A DNA stretch of 64,000 nt, from positions 1 to 64,000 of the forward strand of contig JAGBCB010000019.1 of NCBI GenBank assembly GCA_017938145.1. The letters run 5' to 3'. This stretch comes from Lachnospiraceae bacterium. GTDB taxonomy: Bacteria; Bacillota; Clostridia; Lachnospirales; Lachnospiraceae. Both the position numbers and the translations under genes were made by a program. The notes beneath the pieces were generated by a model. It searched no databases. It was given only the letters and a program-made list of their open reading frames with translations, and was not told the origin of the DNA. Positions within the stretch are counted from its first letter, which is position 1; each line of letters starts with the position of its first letter. Below, in pieces: positions 33,607-43,016 of the stretch.

Positions 33607-34056
33607 GTATTCGGATGTATTGTACAGTAGAATATGTGTTATTATTCTCTAGAACAACAAGCAGTGTGCCGAAGAAGTGCCGAAGACTAAAACATGAGAA
33701 ATTGGATGGAAAGCAGTTACGGGTTTATAATTGGTTTTGGGCGATGATAATATGAGCGAAGTTAATGAAAAAATGAGCGGAGTTTTGAGCGAAGTTATAA
33801 CCCTAAAAGACTTTGATAAAGTAAAGAAATATTAAAAGTGTTGCGGAAGAAAGTAAAAACCTTTTTGCATGTTCGGGGTTATAATATCAATAGGTGCATG
33901 ATACCCAAATGATAACTATAACCTTGGAAACTAAAAATAATTAAGGGAAATAGACAAAAAGACGCTATTTCTGTAAGCAAAGACTTGCTAAAACCGCTGA
34001 AATAAGCTGGCTCGTGAGAGGTTGCTTAATAACCGAAAGTTTTCTTGGTAATATGC
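33607..34056. other. Intergenic stretch without a supported gene
   Basis: A 27-codon frame at 33752-33835 (MSEVNEKMSGVLSEV...) looks like a leftover of the coiled C-terminus of AlbA_2-type proteins, but it is too short to call. A lone TATAAT at 33880-33885 has no good -35. Otherwise I see nothing. Confidence 0.4.
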
Positions 34057-34085
34057 TTGACAAACCGCTTTTAAACAGATAAAAT
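34057..34085 (+). promoter_or_regulatory. Promoter of the leuS leader
   Basis: TTGACA at 34057-34062, 17-bp spacer, TAAAAT at 34080-34085. Transcription would start near 34092, just before the T-box stem I. Confidence 0.75.
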
Positions 34086-34107
34086 AAACTCTAGTTTTAT
34101 ATTTTAA

Positions 34108-34352
34108 AGCAATGACCTGAACCAGTAAGTTTATGGCGCTTTTCAGAGAGTCTGCGGTTGGTGTGAGCAGACAGGCAAAGTTTACCGAACTCATCAGGTG
34201 GCACCGGGGCAGAAGGAGATTTGTTCTTTGTGTAGGTTCCGGCGGGAATTCCCGTTACAGAATGTAAAGTGCCCGGGCAACCGGGAATCAGAGTGGTACC
34301 GCGGTATATACAGTCGCCTCTGGTTGATGAAAGTCAGCCAAAGGCGACTTTT
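34108..34352 (+). promoter_or_regulatory. Leucine T-box riboswitch with terminator
   Basis: The stem I base pairs ACCTGA (from about 34113) with TCAGGT (34194-34199). AGTAA and ACCGAACTC form the two sides of the specifier loop, and the conserved stem I sequence CAGAGAG...GGTTGGTGTGAG follows (34144-34167). The probable specifier codon is CTC (Leu) at 34190-34192. The T-box sequence AGAGTGGTACCGCGG is at 34290-34304. A terminator stem GTCGCCT / AGGCGAC with TTTTT ends near 34352. Uncharged tRNA-Leu would bind and allow read-through into leuS. Confidence 0.92.
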
Positions 34353-34494
34353 TCGCTTCCAAGGAAGCAAAAATGCTCCGCAGGATGCGCACTCGCGCAA
34401 GAGGAAACTTGCCGTAAACGACTGCGCTCGGCGCGAGAGTTCCGCTAGCGCGGAACTCTATAGCGTATAGTAAGAAAAAGAGAGGAAAATTATC
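34353..34494 (+). other. Extra hairpins between T-box terminator and leuS
   Basis: This 140-nt segment contains AGTTCCGC-TAGC-GCGGAACT (34438-34457) and other GC-rich inverted repeats, an unusual amount of structure before a start codon. The leuS ribosome site AGAGAGG follows them. Confidence 0.5.
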
Positions 34495-36918
34495 ATGGCA
34501 AAAACGTACAATCCAAGCGAAATTGAAAAGAAGTGGCAGGAGTACTGGGCTAAGAACGAAACCTTCAAGACTGATGTGTGGGATTTTTCCAAGCCAAAGT
34601 ATTATGCACTTGACATGTTCCCATACCCATCCGGCGTTGGCTTACATGCAGGTCATCCGGAGGGCTACACAGCAACCGATATCATGTCCAGAATGAAGAG
34701 AATGCAGGGCTACAACGTACTGCATCCAATGGGCTACGACTCCTTTGGTCTGCCGGCTGAGCAGTATGCGGTAAGCACCGGTAATCATCCGGACGGCTTC
34801 ACCCAGGAGAATATTGCAACCTTCTCCAAGCAGTTAACCGAGTTGGGCTTCGACTATGACTGGTCTAAGCAGTTAGCAACTTCCGACCCTGGCTTCTATA
34901 AGTGGACCCAGTGGATTTTCAAGCAGTTATATCTGGATGGCTACGCAAAGTACGTAGACATGCCGGTTAACTGGTGTGAAGAACTGGGTACCGTATTATC
35001 CAACGATGAAGTTATCGACGGTAAGTCCGAGCGTGGCGGTTATCCTGTTATCCGTAAGAACATGAAGCAGTGGGTAATTAACCAGCCTGCCTTTGCAGAA
35101 AAACTCTTAGAGGGCTTAAACGAGATTGACTGGCCGGAATCCACCAAGGATATCCAGAGAAACTGGATTGGTAAGTCCGAGGGTGTTGAGGTTGATTTTG
35201 ATATTGTTGGCGGCGGTAAGTTCTCCATCTACACAACCTGTATCGAAACCATCTACGGCATCACCTTCATGGTACTTGCTCCGGACGGACAGATTGTTAA
35301 GGATTTAATGCCAAGAATCGAAAATAAAGAAGAAGTACAGGCTTATATCGATGAAACCTTAAAGAAGAACGATATGGACCGTACCGAATTAAATAAGGGT
35401 AAGACCGGCTGCATCTTAAAGGGTGTATACTGCGTGAATCCGGTAAACGGCAGAGAAGTGCCTCTCTTCATTGGTGACTTCGTATTAGCAAGCTACGGTA
35501 CCGGTGCAGTTATGGCGGTTCCGTCCCACGACCAGAGAGACTTTGAATATGCTATTGCACACAACATCCCAATGATTCAGGTTATTGACGGTGCTGACGT
35601 TAGCGAAAAGGCATTTGAAAAGAAGGAATACCTTGGCAAGGGCTGCAAGCTTATGAATTCCGAAGAATTCACCGGCATGGTAGTGGAAGATGCTAAGGAA
35701 GCAATCACCGTTAAGCTTGAAAAGCAGGGTGTTGCCCGCAGAACCGTAAATTACCACTTCCGTGACTGGATCTTTGCAAGACAGCGTTACTGGGGCGAAC
35801 CGGTGCCGGTGGTTCACGGAGAAGACGGCCAGATTCACGTTCTTCCTGATGAGGAATTACCATTAGTTCTTCCAAAGCTTGACGATTATAAGGGCAAGAA
35901 CGGCAAGGCTCCTCTGGAAAATGCAGCAGAGTGGAAGCAGTACGATGCAAACGGCATCAAGGGTGTAAGAGAAACCTCCACCATGCCTGGTAGTGCCGGT
36001 TCCAGCTGGTATTACATGAGATATATCGATCCTCAGAATGATAAGGAATTTGCTAATCAGGAGCTCTTAAAGCACTGGTTACCGGTTGACTTATATATTG
36101 GTGGTCCGGAGCATGCGGTAGGTCACTTAATGTACTCCCGTATCTGGAACCGTTACCTCTATGACAAGGGCTTATCCCCTGTAAAAGAACCATTCAAGAA
36201 GCTGGTTCACCAGGGTATGATTCTTGGTGCCAACGGTATCAAGATGGGTAAGAGATTCCCTGAATTCGTGGTAAATCCAAGTGACGTTGTACGTGACTTT
36301 GGTGCAGATACCTTAAGACTTTATGAAATGTTCATGGGACCTCTGGAAGTTTCCAAGCCATGGAGCGACAGCGGTGTAGAAGGCGCAAGAAAGTTCATTA
36401 ACCGTGTATGGAACTTTATCACAACAGAAGGTAACATCGTAGAAGAAAATGACGGTGCACTGGATAAGGTTTACCACCAGACCGTAAAGAAGGTTACTTC
36501 CGACTTCGAACAGCTTGGCTTTAATACTGCCATCAGCCAGATGATGATTTTCATGAATGCGGCTTACAAGGCAGGCAAGTGTCCAAAGGCGTATGCAGAG
36601 GGCTTTGTTAAGATGTTCTCCTGTATCTGTCCTCATGTTGGTGAAGAACTGTGGCAGGAATTAGGCCATGATAACACCATCGCTTACGAGGCATGGCCAA
36701 CCTACGACGAAGCAATGCTTGTAGAAAACACCGTAGAAATCGGCGTTCAGGTTAACGGTAAGGTAAGAGGCGTTGTAGAAATCGGCGTGGACGAAGAAAG
36801 CGATTCCGCTCTTGCAAAGGCAAAGGAAGTACCTGGCGTAAAGGCTGCGGTAGAAGGAAAGACTATCGTTAAGGAAATTTACGTAAAGGGTAAGATTATT
36901 AACATTGTAGTAAAATAA
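34495..36918 (+). CDS. leuS: Leucyl-tRNA synthetase
   Basis: 807 aa, class I synthetase that charges tRNA-Leu in the cytosol. The HIGH-type signature MFPYPSGVGLHAGHPEGY is at residues 41-58, the editing (CP1) domain covers roughly 220-410, and the ARQRYWGEPVPV and GSSWYYMRYID segments are present. The KMSKS loop reads KMGKR (within GIKMGKRFPEFV) rather than the textbook sequence, a variant that I recall from other clostridial LeuS. The C-terminal tRNA-binding domain ends in YVKGKIINIVVK. Controlled by the T-box upstream. Confidence 0.97.
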   Translation: MAKTYNPSEIEKKWQEYWAKNETFKTDVWDFSKPKYYALDMFPYPSGVGLHAGHPEGYTATDIMSRMKRMQGYNVLHPMGYDSFGLPAEQYAVSTGNHPDGFTQENIATFSKQLTELGFDYDWSKQLATSDPGFYKWTQWIFKQLYLDGYAKYVDMPVNWCEELGTVLSNDEVIDGKSERGGYPVIRKNMKQWVINQPAFAEKLLEGLNEIDWPESTKDIQRNWIGKSEGVEVDFDIVGGGKFSIYTTCIETIYGITFMVLAPDGQIVKDLMPRIENKEEVQAYIDETLKKNDMDRTELNKGKTGCILKGVYCVNPVNGREVPLFIGDFVLASYGTGAVMAVPSHDQRDFEYAIAHNIPMIQVIDGADVSEKAFEKKEYLGKGCKLMNSEEFTGMVVEDAKEAITVKLEKQGVARRTVNYHFRDWIFARQRYWGEPVPVVHGEDGQIHVLPDEELPLVLPKLDDYKGKNGKAPLENAAEWKQYDANGIKGVRETSTMPGSAGSSWYYMRYIDPQNDKEFANQELLKHWLPVDLYIGGPEHAVGHLMYSRIWNRYLYDKGLSPVKEPFKKLVHQGMILGANGIKMGKRFPEFVVNPSDVVRDFGADTLRLYEMFMGPLEVSKPWSDSGVEGARKFINRVWNFITTEGNIVEENDGALDKVYHQTVKKVTSDFEQLGFNTAISQMMIFMNAAYKAGKCPKAYAEGFVKMFSCICPHVGEELWQELGHDNTIAYEAWPTYDEAMLVENTVEIGVQVNGKVRGVVEIGVDEESDSALAKAKEVPGVKAAVEGKTIVKEIYVKGKIINIVVK

Positions 36919-36919
36919 G

Positions 36920-37104
36920 TGGGTTATCACTAAAAAGTTTTTAGAAAGAATAGTATTCATGTTCGCCTGACTCATCTGACAGATGTTTGTTCAGTACGGA
37001 GCAAATAAAAATATTTATTTGTCCGTTCTGCCCAAACATCCGTCAGCTGAGATGTCGGACATTGAATACTATTCTTTTAAAAACTTATGCTGAGTGATAG
37101 CCCA
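36920..37104. mobile_element. MITE-like 185-bp long palindrome
   Basis: Almost the whole element folds back on itself. The ends are TGGGTTATCACT (36920-36931) and AGTGATAGCCCA (37093-37104), 11 of 12 matching as inverted repeats. Inner blocks GAATAGTATTCA / TGAATACTATTC, GATGTTTG / CAAACATC and ACGG...CAAATAAA / TTTATTTG...CCGT continue the pairing to the centre near 37010. No reading frame inside. It lies 2 bp after the leuS stop and could double as its terminator. Non-autonomous transposon derivative is the best explanation; copies elsewhere would prove it. Confidence 0.65.
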
Positions 37105-37275
37105 ATTTATTTTTACAATGTTAATAACCTTGTTACGGTTTCCGTGACTATCTTTTCGTAAAAAATGCTACATATGTGAATTTAAGCAGACGAGAGCAAG
37201 AAATCGCAATACTTTTAACGGGCAATATTGTATAATCATCTTATGTAGCAATTTGTTGATTAAGGGAGAAACACT

Positions 37276-39192
37276 ATGGGGAAAGAAACAAAAGTGAAAA
37301 AGAAAAAAAGGGGAGCAACCGTTCTTCTCGGGGAGCGGGATGAAGATGGCAAGCTGTTAACGCCGCATACCAAACACGGTTTGTTCAGCAACATGGTTTA
37401 CATATTGAAAAAACTGTGGCAGTACAAGAAAATCTTAGTATTGCTTATGGTGCTTGGCACAATTACCCAGTCGATCATGCGGTACTTGTGGAGCTACATT
37501 GCCAAATATGTGATTGAAATTGTACAGGCTCAGGAAGGACTGGTGAATAAGGACATTGCGCCATTGATAAAGCTTTTAATAGCGGTTGTTGTCATTGAAG
37601 TGGTGTGCGTTGGCGGTGATACCATTATTAACAACCGTATGTGGTTTAATTTTATCAAGGTACGCATGCATATGGTAACGGAGCGTATTGAAAAGGTGCT
37701 TTCCATGGACTATCAGACACTGGAGCAGCCGCATATGTTAGATATGTTCCAAAGGGCGAATCAGGCTACCGGCGGTAATAATAACGGTGTAGAAGGCATG
37801 ATGCGCAACATGTTCCGGTTGGGAGCCCATGTGGTAACCATGGCGGTGAGTGCTACGGCAATCATCGGACTGGACTGGCGATTAATTATTGCCCTGACGG
37901 TGGCAATGCTGACGAACTTTGGTTCTTATTTGTGGTCCGTCAAAAATGATAAGACCGCATACTATGATGTTATGGCACCAAACTGGCGTAAAATGAATTA
38001 CATGGAGCGCTGCACCCAGGACTTTGATTTTGCCAAGGATATCCGTCTGTTTTCCATGAAGAACTGGCTGCTGAAACGTCAGCGTGAGATTTTTGACGAC
38101 CATGAAAAGAAATGGGGAAGAAGCCGCAACTTTTGGCTGCGCCATTCGGTGATTTATACCTGTACCAGTTTGTTTTCCGGTGCGGTTATGTATTGCATTT
38201 TGGTAACGGAAGTGATGCATGAGGGATTATCCATTGCAGATTTCACCCTGTTTTTGGGCCTTTGCGGTGCCTTTTCTGCGGCATTGTCCGATTTTTATGC
38301 CGGAGTGGGCGACATCCAGCGTTGTTCCCTGCAGACCGATGATTTCCGGACCTTTATGGAGTGGCCGATTGAGGAAACCGGTGAATTTGAAGATTTGTCT
38401 GAGGTAGTAAAATCCGGCAAACTAAATTTTGAATTCCGAAATGTAGGATTTCAGTACGAAGGTGCGGAAACCTATGCCTTAAAGAATTTGAATCTTAATT
38501 TCCCTGCAGGACAGCGTCTGGCGGTGGTTGGCTTAAACGGCGCCGGTAAAACAACGTTTATTAAGCTTTTACTGCGTCTTTATGATGTGACGGAGGGTGA
38601 GATTTTATTAAATGGGGTGAACATCAAGAAGTTCCGCAGAAATGAATATTATAAACTGTTTGCTCCGGTATTCCAGAACGTGGAATTGTTTGCTTTTCCG
38701 ATGGCAGAAAATGTTTCCATGCAGAGTCCGGAAAACACCGACAAGGTTCTGGCAAGAACCTGCGTGGATATGGCTGGCATGAAGGAAAAGGTAGACGGTC
38801 TGGAACATGGTATTGATACTGAATTACTCAAGGTAGTCCATGAGGACGGTGTGGATTTATCCGGTGGTGAAAAACAGAAGCTGGCGCTGGCAAGAGCACT
38901 TTACAAAGATGCGCCGGTTATTGTGTTGGATGAACCGACAGCAGCCCTGGATGCTTTGGCAGAATACGAGCTGTACCAGAATTTTGATAAGATGATTCAG
39001 GAAAAATCTGCGGTTTATATTTCCCACCGCTTATCCTCCACCAGATTCTGTGATGTGATTGCCATGTTTGTGGCGGGTGAGATGGTGGAATACGGAACCC
39101 ACGAAGAACTATTGGCAAAGGGCGGTGCCTATGCGGAAATTTTTGAGGTGCAGGCCCAGTACTACGAAAGCGGAGAGGAGGAAGAAGTATGA
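37276..39192 (+). CDS. ABC exporter subunit A of a heterodimer
   Basis: 638 aa: a basic cytosolic N-terminus (about 45 residues, KVKKKKRG), a transmembrane domain about 50-360, and an ATPase domain with Walker A GLNGAGKTTF, signature DLSGGEKQKLALARA and Walker B VIVLDEPTAALD. It overlaps the second subunit by 4 bp (ATGA), so the two probably form one heterodimeric exporter. Substrate cannot be told; lipid, peptide or drug export are all possible. A TATAAT at 37231-37236 may be its -10 box, but no good -35 is visible. Confidence 0.88.
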   Translation: MGKETKVKKKKRGATVLLGERDEDGKLLTPHTKHGLFSNMVYILKKLWQYKKILVLLMVLGTITQSIMRYLWSYIAKYVIEIVQAQEGLVNKDIAPLIKLLIAVVVIEVVCVGGDTIINNRMWFNFIKVRMHMVTERIEKVLSMDYQTLEQPHMLDMFQRANQATGGNNNGVEGMMRNMFRLGAHVVTMAVSATAIIGLDWRLIIALTVAMLTNFGSYLWSVKNDKTAYYDVMAPNWRKMNYMERCTQDFDFAKDIRLFSMKNWLLKRQREIFDDHEKKWGRSRNFWLRHSVIYTCTSLFSGAVMYCILVTEVMHEGLSIADFTLFLGLCGAFSAALSDFYAGVGDIQRCSLQTDDFRTFMEWPIEETGEFEDLSEVVKSGKLNFEFRNVGFQYEGAETYALKNLNLNFPAGQRLAVVGLNGAGKTTFIKLLLRLYDVTEGEILLNGVNIKKFRRNEYYKLFAPVFQNVELFAFPMAENVSMQSPENTDKVLARTCVDMAGMKEKVDGLEHGIDTELLKVVHEDGVDLSGGEKQKLALARALYKDAPVIVLDEPTAALDALAEYELYQNFDKMIQEKSAVYISHRLSSTRFCDVIAMFVAGEMVEYGTHEELLAKGGAYAEIFEVQAQYYESGEEEEV

Positions 39193-40973
39193 AAAAACAA
39201 GAAAACGTAATTTTGAAAATCTACAAATACTTTCTTCCTACGGCTTGGAAACGATATAAAATATATTTCATCGTCCGTTTCCTGAGGCTTGTAATAATGA
39301 CGGTAATGCCATTTGTGAACATCATGATTATGCCTCTTATTGTGGATGAAATGCTGACCACAAGAAGTGCGGAGAAAATTTTTAAGTATGTGGTGTTTAT
39401 TCTTGCTTCCGAATTTGTTTTAAACCTGTTAAACGGAATTTTGGGCAATGTATTGGAGCGTTACACGGTTAAGTTTGAAAACTACTATAAAACCCTGCTC
39501 AGTGCCCGGATTATGGAACTGGACTTCCAGCTTACTGAAGATAAAAAGGCCCTGGACCAGATGGAGCTTGCCAAAAACGGCATGACCTGGTATTCCGGCG
39601 GGTTAAACGGTATTGTGGAACCATTGTTTAACATGGCCTCCGCATTGTTTACTGTGATTGGCGTAGTAATTATTGTTGCTACCCAGGCACCGATATTGAT
39701 TTTGATTACCACCGCCATTTTAGTGCTTTCCGGTCTGATTAACAACAAGCTGAATCAGATTGAACAGAAGCAGTATGCAGAGCTTTCCAAGACAAACCGG
39801 GTATTTGGTTATCTTGGTTGGGAGCTGACCGACTTCCGTTATGGTAAGGATATCCGCATGTATGGGGCAAAGGACATGATGGTAGATAAGTGGAATCACT
39901 TTACCGACATCATGATTGGAAACTGGAAGACTCTTGCAGATAAGCAGCTGCCGTTAAATCTGCTGATGACTGCAACGGATATTATAAGGGACTTCGGCAC
40001 CTATTTTTATCTGGGTTTGTTGGCAATTACCGGAAAAATCACCATTGGTGTTGCTACCCAGATGTTTACGGCAGCGGGAACATTTTACGGTTCCATGAGA
40101 AATCTGGTATGGAATTTCCAGGAACTTAATAAGCGTGCCAATTATGCCAATGAGTATGTAAAGTTTATGGATTATCCGGCAGCGATTCGAAAGGGCGATA
40201 AGCACGTAGCACCAGGCCCTCATACCTTTGAGTTTAAGGATGTTTCCTTTACCTATCCCGGTGCCGATGTGGAGGTTCTACGTAACATCAATCTGACCCT
40301 GACTCCGGGAGAACACCTTTCTGTGGTTGGTTTAAACGGTGCCGGAAAAACCACTCTGGTAAAGCTGCTTTGCCGTTTATACGACCCGACAAAGGGAGTC
40401 ATTCTTATGGATGGTGTGGATATCAAAGAGTATGATTATGAAGAATACATGACCGTATTTGCACCGGTGTTCCAGGACTTCAAACTGTTTGCCTTTACCA
40501 TGAAGGAAAATATTTTGATGGAGAAGTCTGAGGATGAAACGGAGGATGTAACTACTGTTCTGGAGCGTGTTGGTTTGGCAGAAAAATTGTCCACCTTAAG
40601 TAATGGTGCAGACACTGTGGTGTATAAGCATTTTGATAAGGACGGCATTGAACCTTCCGGCGGTGAGCAGCAAAAGCTTGCCATTGCAAGAGCACTTTAT
40701 AAAAACGCGCCGGTGGTTATTTTGGACGAACCGACGGCTGCCCTGGACCCAATGGCAGAGTATGATATTTACCGCCAGTTTGATACCCTGGTGCATGAAA
40801 AGACTGCCATTTATATTTCCCATAGACTGTCCAGCTGTCAGTTCTGCGATAAGATTGCGGTATTCTCCGAGAAGGAATTAAAGGAATACGGCACCCATGC
40901 AGAACTGGTGAACAAGCCGGACGGAGTGTATGCAAAAATGTTTGCGGCACAGGCACAGTACTATGTTGTATAA
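39189..40973 (+). CDS. ABC exporter subunit B of a heterodimer
   Basis: 594 aa: transmembrane domain about 20-320, then an ATPase domain with Walker A GLNGAGKTTLVKLL, signature PSGGEQQKLAIARA (Pro in place of the usual Leu) and Walker B VVILDEPTAALD. Closely related in layout to subunit A and coupled by a 4-bp overlap. A strong terminator follows. The Ser-Gly-Gly-Glu signature is present in both subunits, so both ATP sites may be active. Confidence 0.88.
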   Translation: MKKQENVILKIYKYFLPTAWKRYKIYFIVRFLRLVIMTVMPFVNIMIMPLIVDEMLTTRSAEKIFKYVVFILASEFVLNLLNGILGNVLERYTVKFENYYKTLLSARIMELDFQLTEDKKALDQMELAKNGMTWYSGGLNGIVEPLFNMASALFTVIGVVIIVATQAPILILITTAILVLSGLINNKLNQIEQKQYAELSKTNRVFGYLGWELTDFRYGKDIRMYGAKDMMVDKWNHFTDIMIGNWKTLADKQLPLNLLMTATDIIRDFGTYFYLGLLAITGKITIGVATQMFTAAGTFYGSMRNLVWNFQELNKRANYANEYVKFMDYPAAIRKGDKHVAPGPHTFEFKDVSFTYPGADVEVLRNINLTLTPGEHLSVVGLNGAGKTTLVKLLCRLYDPTKGVILMDGVDIKEYDYEEYMTVFAPVFQDFKLFAFTMKENILMEKSEDETEDVTTVLERVGLAEKLSTLSNGADTVVYKHFDKDGIEPSGGEQQKLAIARALYKNAPVVILDEPTAALDPMAEYDIYRQFDTLVHEKTAIYISHRLSSCQFCDKIAVFSEKELKEYGTHAELVNKPDGVYAKMFAAQAQYYVV

Positions 40974-41031
40974 AAATATGAGTCTCCGGGTACCCGCTCA
41001 CCGCTAACGGTTCCGGAGACTCGTATTTTTA
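40974..41031 (+). terminator. Terminator of the ABC exporter pair
   Basis: Long stem AAAATA(t)GAGTCTCCGG paired with CCGGAGACTC(g)TATTTT, beginning at the stop codon and ending in a T run. Confidence 0.85.
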
Positions 41032-41114
41032 ATGGTACGAGACCTAACCTGTTCTTACTAACTCCGACTAATATTATGAAAGCGTTGTACAAAGCATTCA
41101 AAAAGGAAGAAAAA

Positions 41115-42794
41115 ATGAAAAAATCAGAACTGCTGAAAATAATGAATCAGGAACTGTTAGACAAGCTTTTTGGGTTTTGCTATGCCAGAACGGCAGACAG
41201 CCATGAGGCGGAGGAACTTTGCTCGGACATCATATTTGCTCTTGTGAAATCGGCACAGAAAGAGGGGGAGATTGAAGAAATCTATCCTTTTATCTGGCGG
41301 GTGGCAAGAAATGTGTACGCGGATTTCTCCGAGAAAAAGAGACAAAGAGCAGAACGTTCCTTTGCGGGAAATCCGGAGGATGAGCTTCTTGTGATTGAGG
41401 CTACGGATAGCGTGGAAAGCATACTGGAAGCATCCTTAGAGGAAGAAGAGGATATGTATCAGTTAAAGCGCATTTATCGTCAAATATCTTTCCTTACAAA
41501 GGCGTACCGGGATGTGATGGTTGCTTTTTATCTGGACGGGCTTTCTGTAAAAGACATTGCAGCTATTTACGGGGTGAAGGAAACCACCATTAAGCAGCGG
41601 TTATTTTCAGCAAGAAATCTGATTCGTCAGGAACTGAATGAGAAAGGAACAGGTAAAGGTGAAATGAGTGATAAAGAAAACAAACCCGTGGCGTTTCAAA
41701 AAATAGACTATGTTATTTGGGGTACCGGCATGCCGACTACGGGAGACCCAAGAAATGTATGTACCAGACAGTTGTCTAAACAGGTGGTATGGCTTTGTAA
41801 GAACAAGCCACGTACAGCAAAAGAAATTTCCGAAGAATTAAATCTTCCGATGATGTATGTGGAAGAGGAATTGGATATTCAGACTTGGGGCGAAAATGGT
41901 AGTTACGGGCTGTTAAAAAAGTTGCCGGATGGTCGCTACATCAATAATTTTGTACTGCTCGATACCAAGGAAATGAAGGAGCTGGAAGATGTATATATTA
42001 AACGGGTTCCAACGATTTGCGAAAAAGTGATTGCTTATGTGGAAAAGAATAAAGAAGCATACCTTAGTTTTCCGTACCTGAATCAAAAGGTGGATTTAAA
42101 TCTGGTGCTTTGGCAGCATGTTCATACCATGGATTTGATTTTTAATGGGTTGGTTGAGAATTTGCTGGAGAAGGAATATTTTGCGGATGTGGAATCTGGT
42201 AAGCGGCCATTTACCTGTTTTGGTTACCGGAATGAGCCGGGCAAAAGAACCTGGGGTGGCGGTTTTGACCAATCTTATGGAGAAAACATCTGCGGATATT
42301 CTAAGGTGATTGCAGAAAATCTTTATGTTACCAGATTAAAAGCACATTTCCATTGCGGTGGCGAGGCGATGTTAGATGCAAAGATGCAGCTTGCAATCCG
42401 GGCAGTGAAGGGAATTGCGGTAGCTTCTCTTTCTGAAGAAGAGCAGGAACATGCTGCCAAGGCTATTGCAGAAGGATACCTTTATAGGGAAGGCGATATG
42501 CTGTATACCAAAATTCTGGTTTGCGATTTCGACGACTGGATGAATTTAACTAAGTTAAATGATGGTCTCATTCAGGAATATAAGCCGGAAGTGGAAGCAA
42601 CGGCAGCAGAAATTGCGGCATTGATTAAAAAGTATGTGCCGGAGCATGTTCTGGGAGATTACAAGCGGGCAAACGGTCTGGCAGCAATGCCGATTCTGGA
42701 CAGTTTAATTGATGCACTGATTGACAAGGAATTTATGACTGCACCGGAGAATGGTGTAGGTGCGGAAGGCTGCTGGCTGGCGTTGAAAAAGTAA
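41115..42794 (+). CDS. ECF-type sigma factor with a large C-terminal domain
   Basis: About 559 aa from ATG at 41115 (AAAGGAAG six bases upstream; an in-frame ATG at 41076 lacks a site). Residues 1-185 carry sigma region 2 (LDKLFGFCYARTADSHEAEE, IYPFIWRVARNVYADF) and region 4 (LDGLSVKDIAAIYGVKETTI). The remaining about 370 residues form an unrecognised domain, beginning near DYVIWGTGMPTTGDPRN, with winged-helix-like stretches (KPRTAKEISEELNLP). The added part could be a sensor or an intramolecular anti-sigma element (inference). No anti-sigma gene is adjacent. Confidence 0.8.
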   Translation: MKKSELLKIMNQELLDKLFGFCYARTADSHEAEELCSDIIFALVKSAQKEGEIEEIYPFIWRVARNVYADFSEKKRQRAERSFAGNPEDELLVIEATDSVESILEASLEEEEDMYQLKRIYRQISFLTKAYRDVMVAFYLDGLSVKDIAAIYGVKETTIKQRLFSARNLIRQELNEKGTGKGEMSDKENKPVAFQKIDYVIWGTGMPTTGDPRNVCTRQLSKQVVWLCKNKPRTAKEISEELNLPMMYVEEELDIQTWGENGSYGLLKKLPDGRYINNFVLLDTKEMKELEDVYIKRVPTICEKVIAYVEKNKEAYLSFPYLNQKVDLNLVLWQHVHTMDLIFNGLVENLLEKEYFADVESGKRPFTCFGYRNEPGKRTWGGGFDQSYGENICGYSKVIAENLYVTRLKAHFHCGGEAMLDAKMQLAIRAVKGIAVASLSEEEQEHAAKAIAEGYLYREGDMLYTKILVCDFDDWMNLTKLNDGLIQEYKPEVEATAAEIAALIKKYVPEHVLGDYKRANGLAAMPILDSLIDALIDKEFMTAPENGVGAEGCWLALKK

Positions 42795-42812
42795 AAGTTT
42801 ATATTTAGTTTA

Positions 42813-42842
42813 TTGACAAAATATGTTCAGTATGAGTATAAT
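42813..42842 (+). promoter_or_regulatory. Consensus promoter in front of a repeat RNA
   Basis: TTGACA at 42813-42818, 18-bp spacer, TATAAT at 42837-42842. Transcription would begin near 42849, where a perfect hairpin GAAAATAGT-aat-ACTATTTTC (42849-42869) opens the RNA. Confidence 0.8.
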
Positions 42843-42868
42843 AAAGATGAAAATAGTAATACTATTTT

Positions 42869-43016
42869 CAGGTGAGCTGACACCATAAAAATCTGACAGA
42901 TTAGCCAGTTCATCGGCTGGCAGGTTGGGGAGCAACAGAAAAACTCCACATTTCAGCTGCATTTCATAGGGCAGCAGGTTGGCAGACAACAGAAAAATCA
43001 GCAAATAGTAGAAAGT
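42869..43016 (+). repeat. Three degenerate ~53-nt direct repeats
   Basis: Units 42869-42920, 42921-42974 and 42975-43016 (the last shorter). Strongest agreement is in the first 25 nt of each unit; units 1 and 2 also both end in a CAGTTCAT / GCATTTCAT segment. Confidence 0.7.

Noticed and set aside
33558-33755. 65-codon reading frame over the GTATGCAA repeats
   Set aside because: The translation is low-complexity and Cys-rich because of the repeats and lacks a ribosome site.
42869-43016. CRISPR array
   Set aside because: Only three degenerate repeats with no spacer pattern and no cas genes; the layout fits a structured repeat RNA better.
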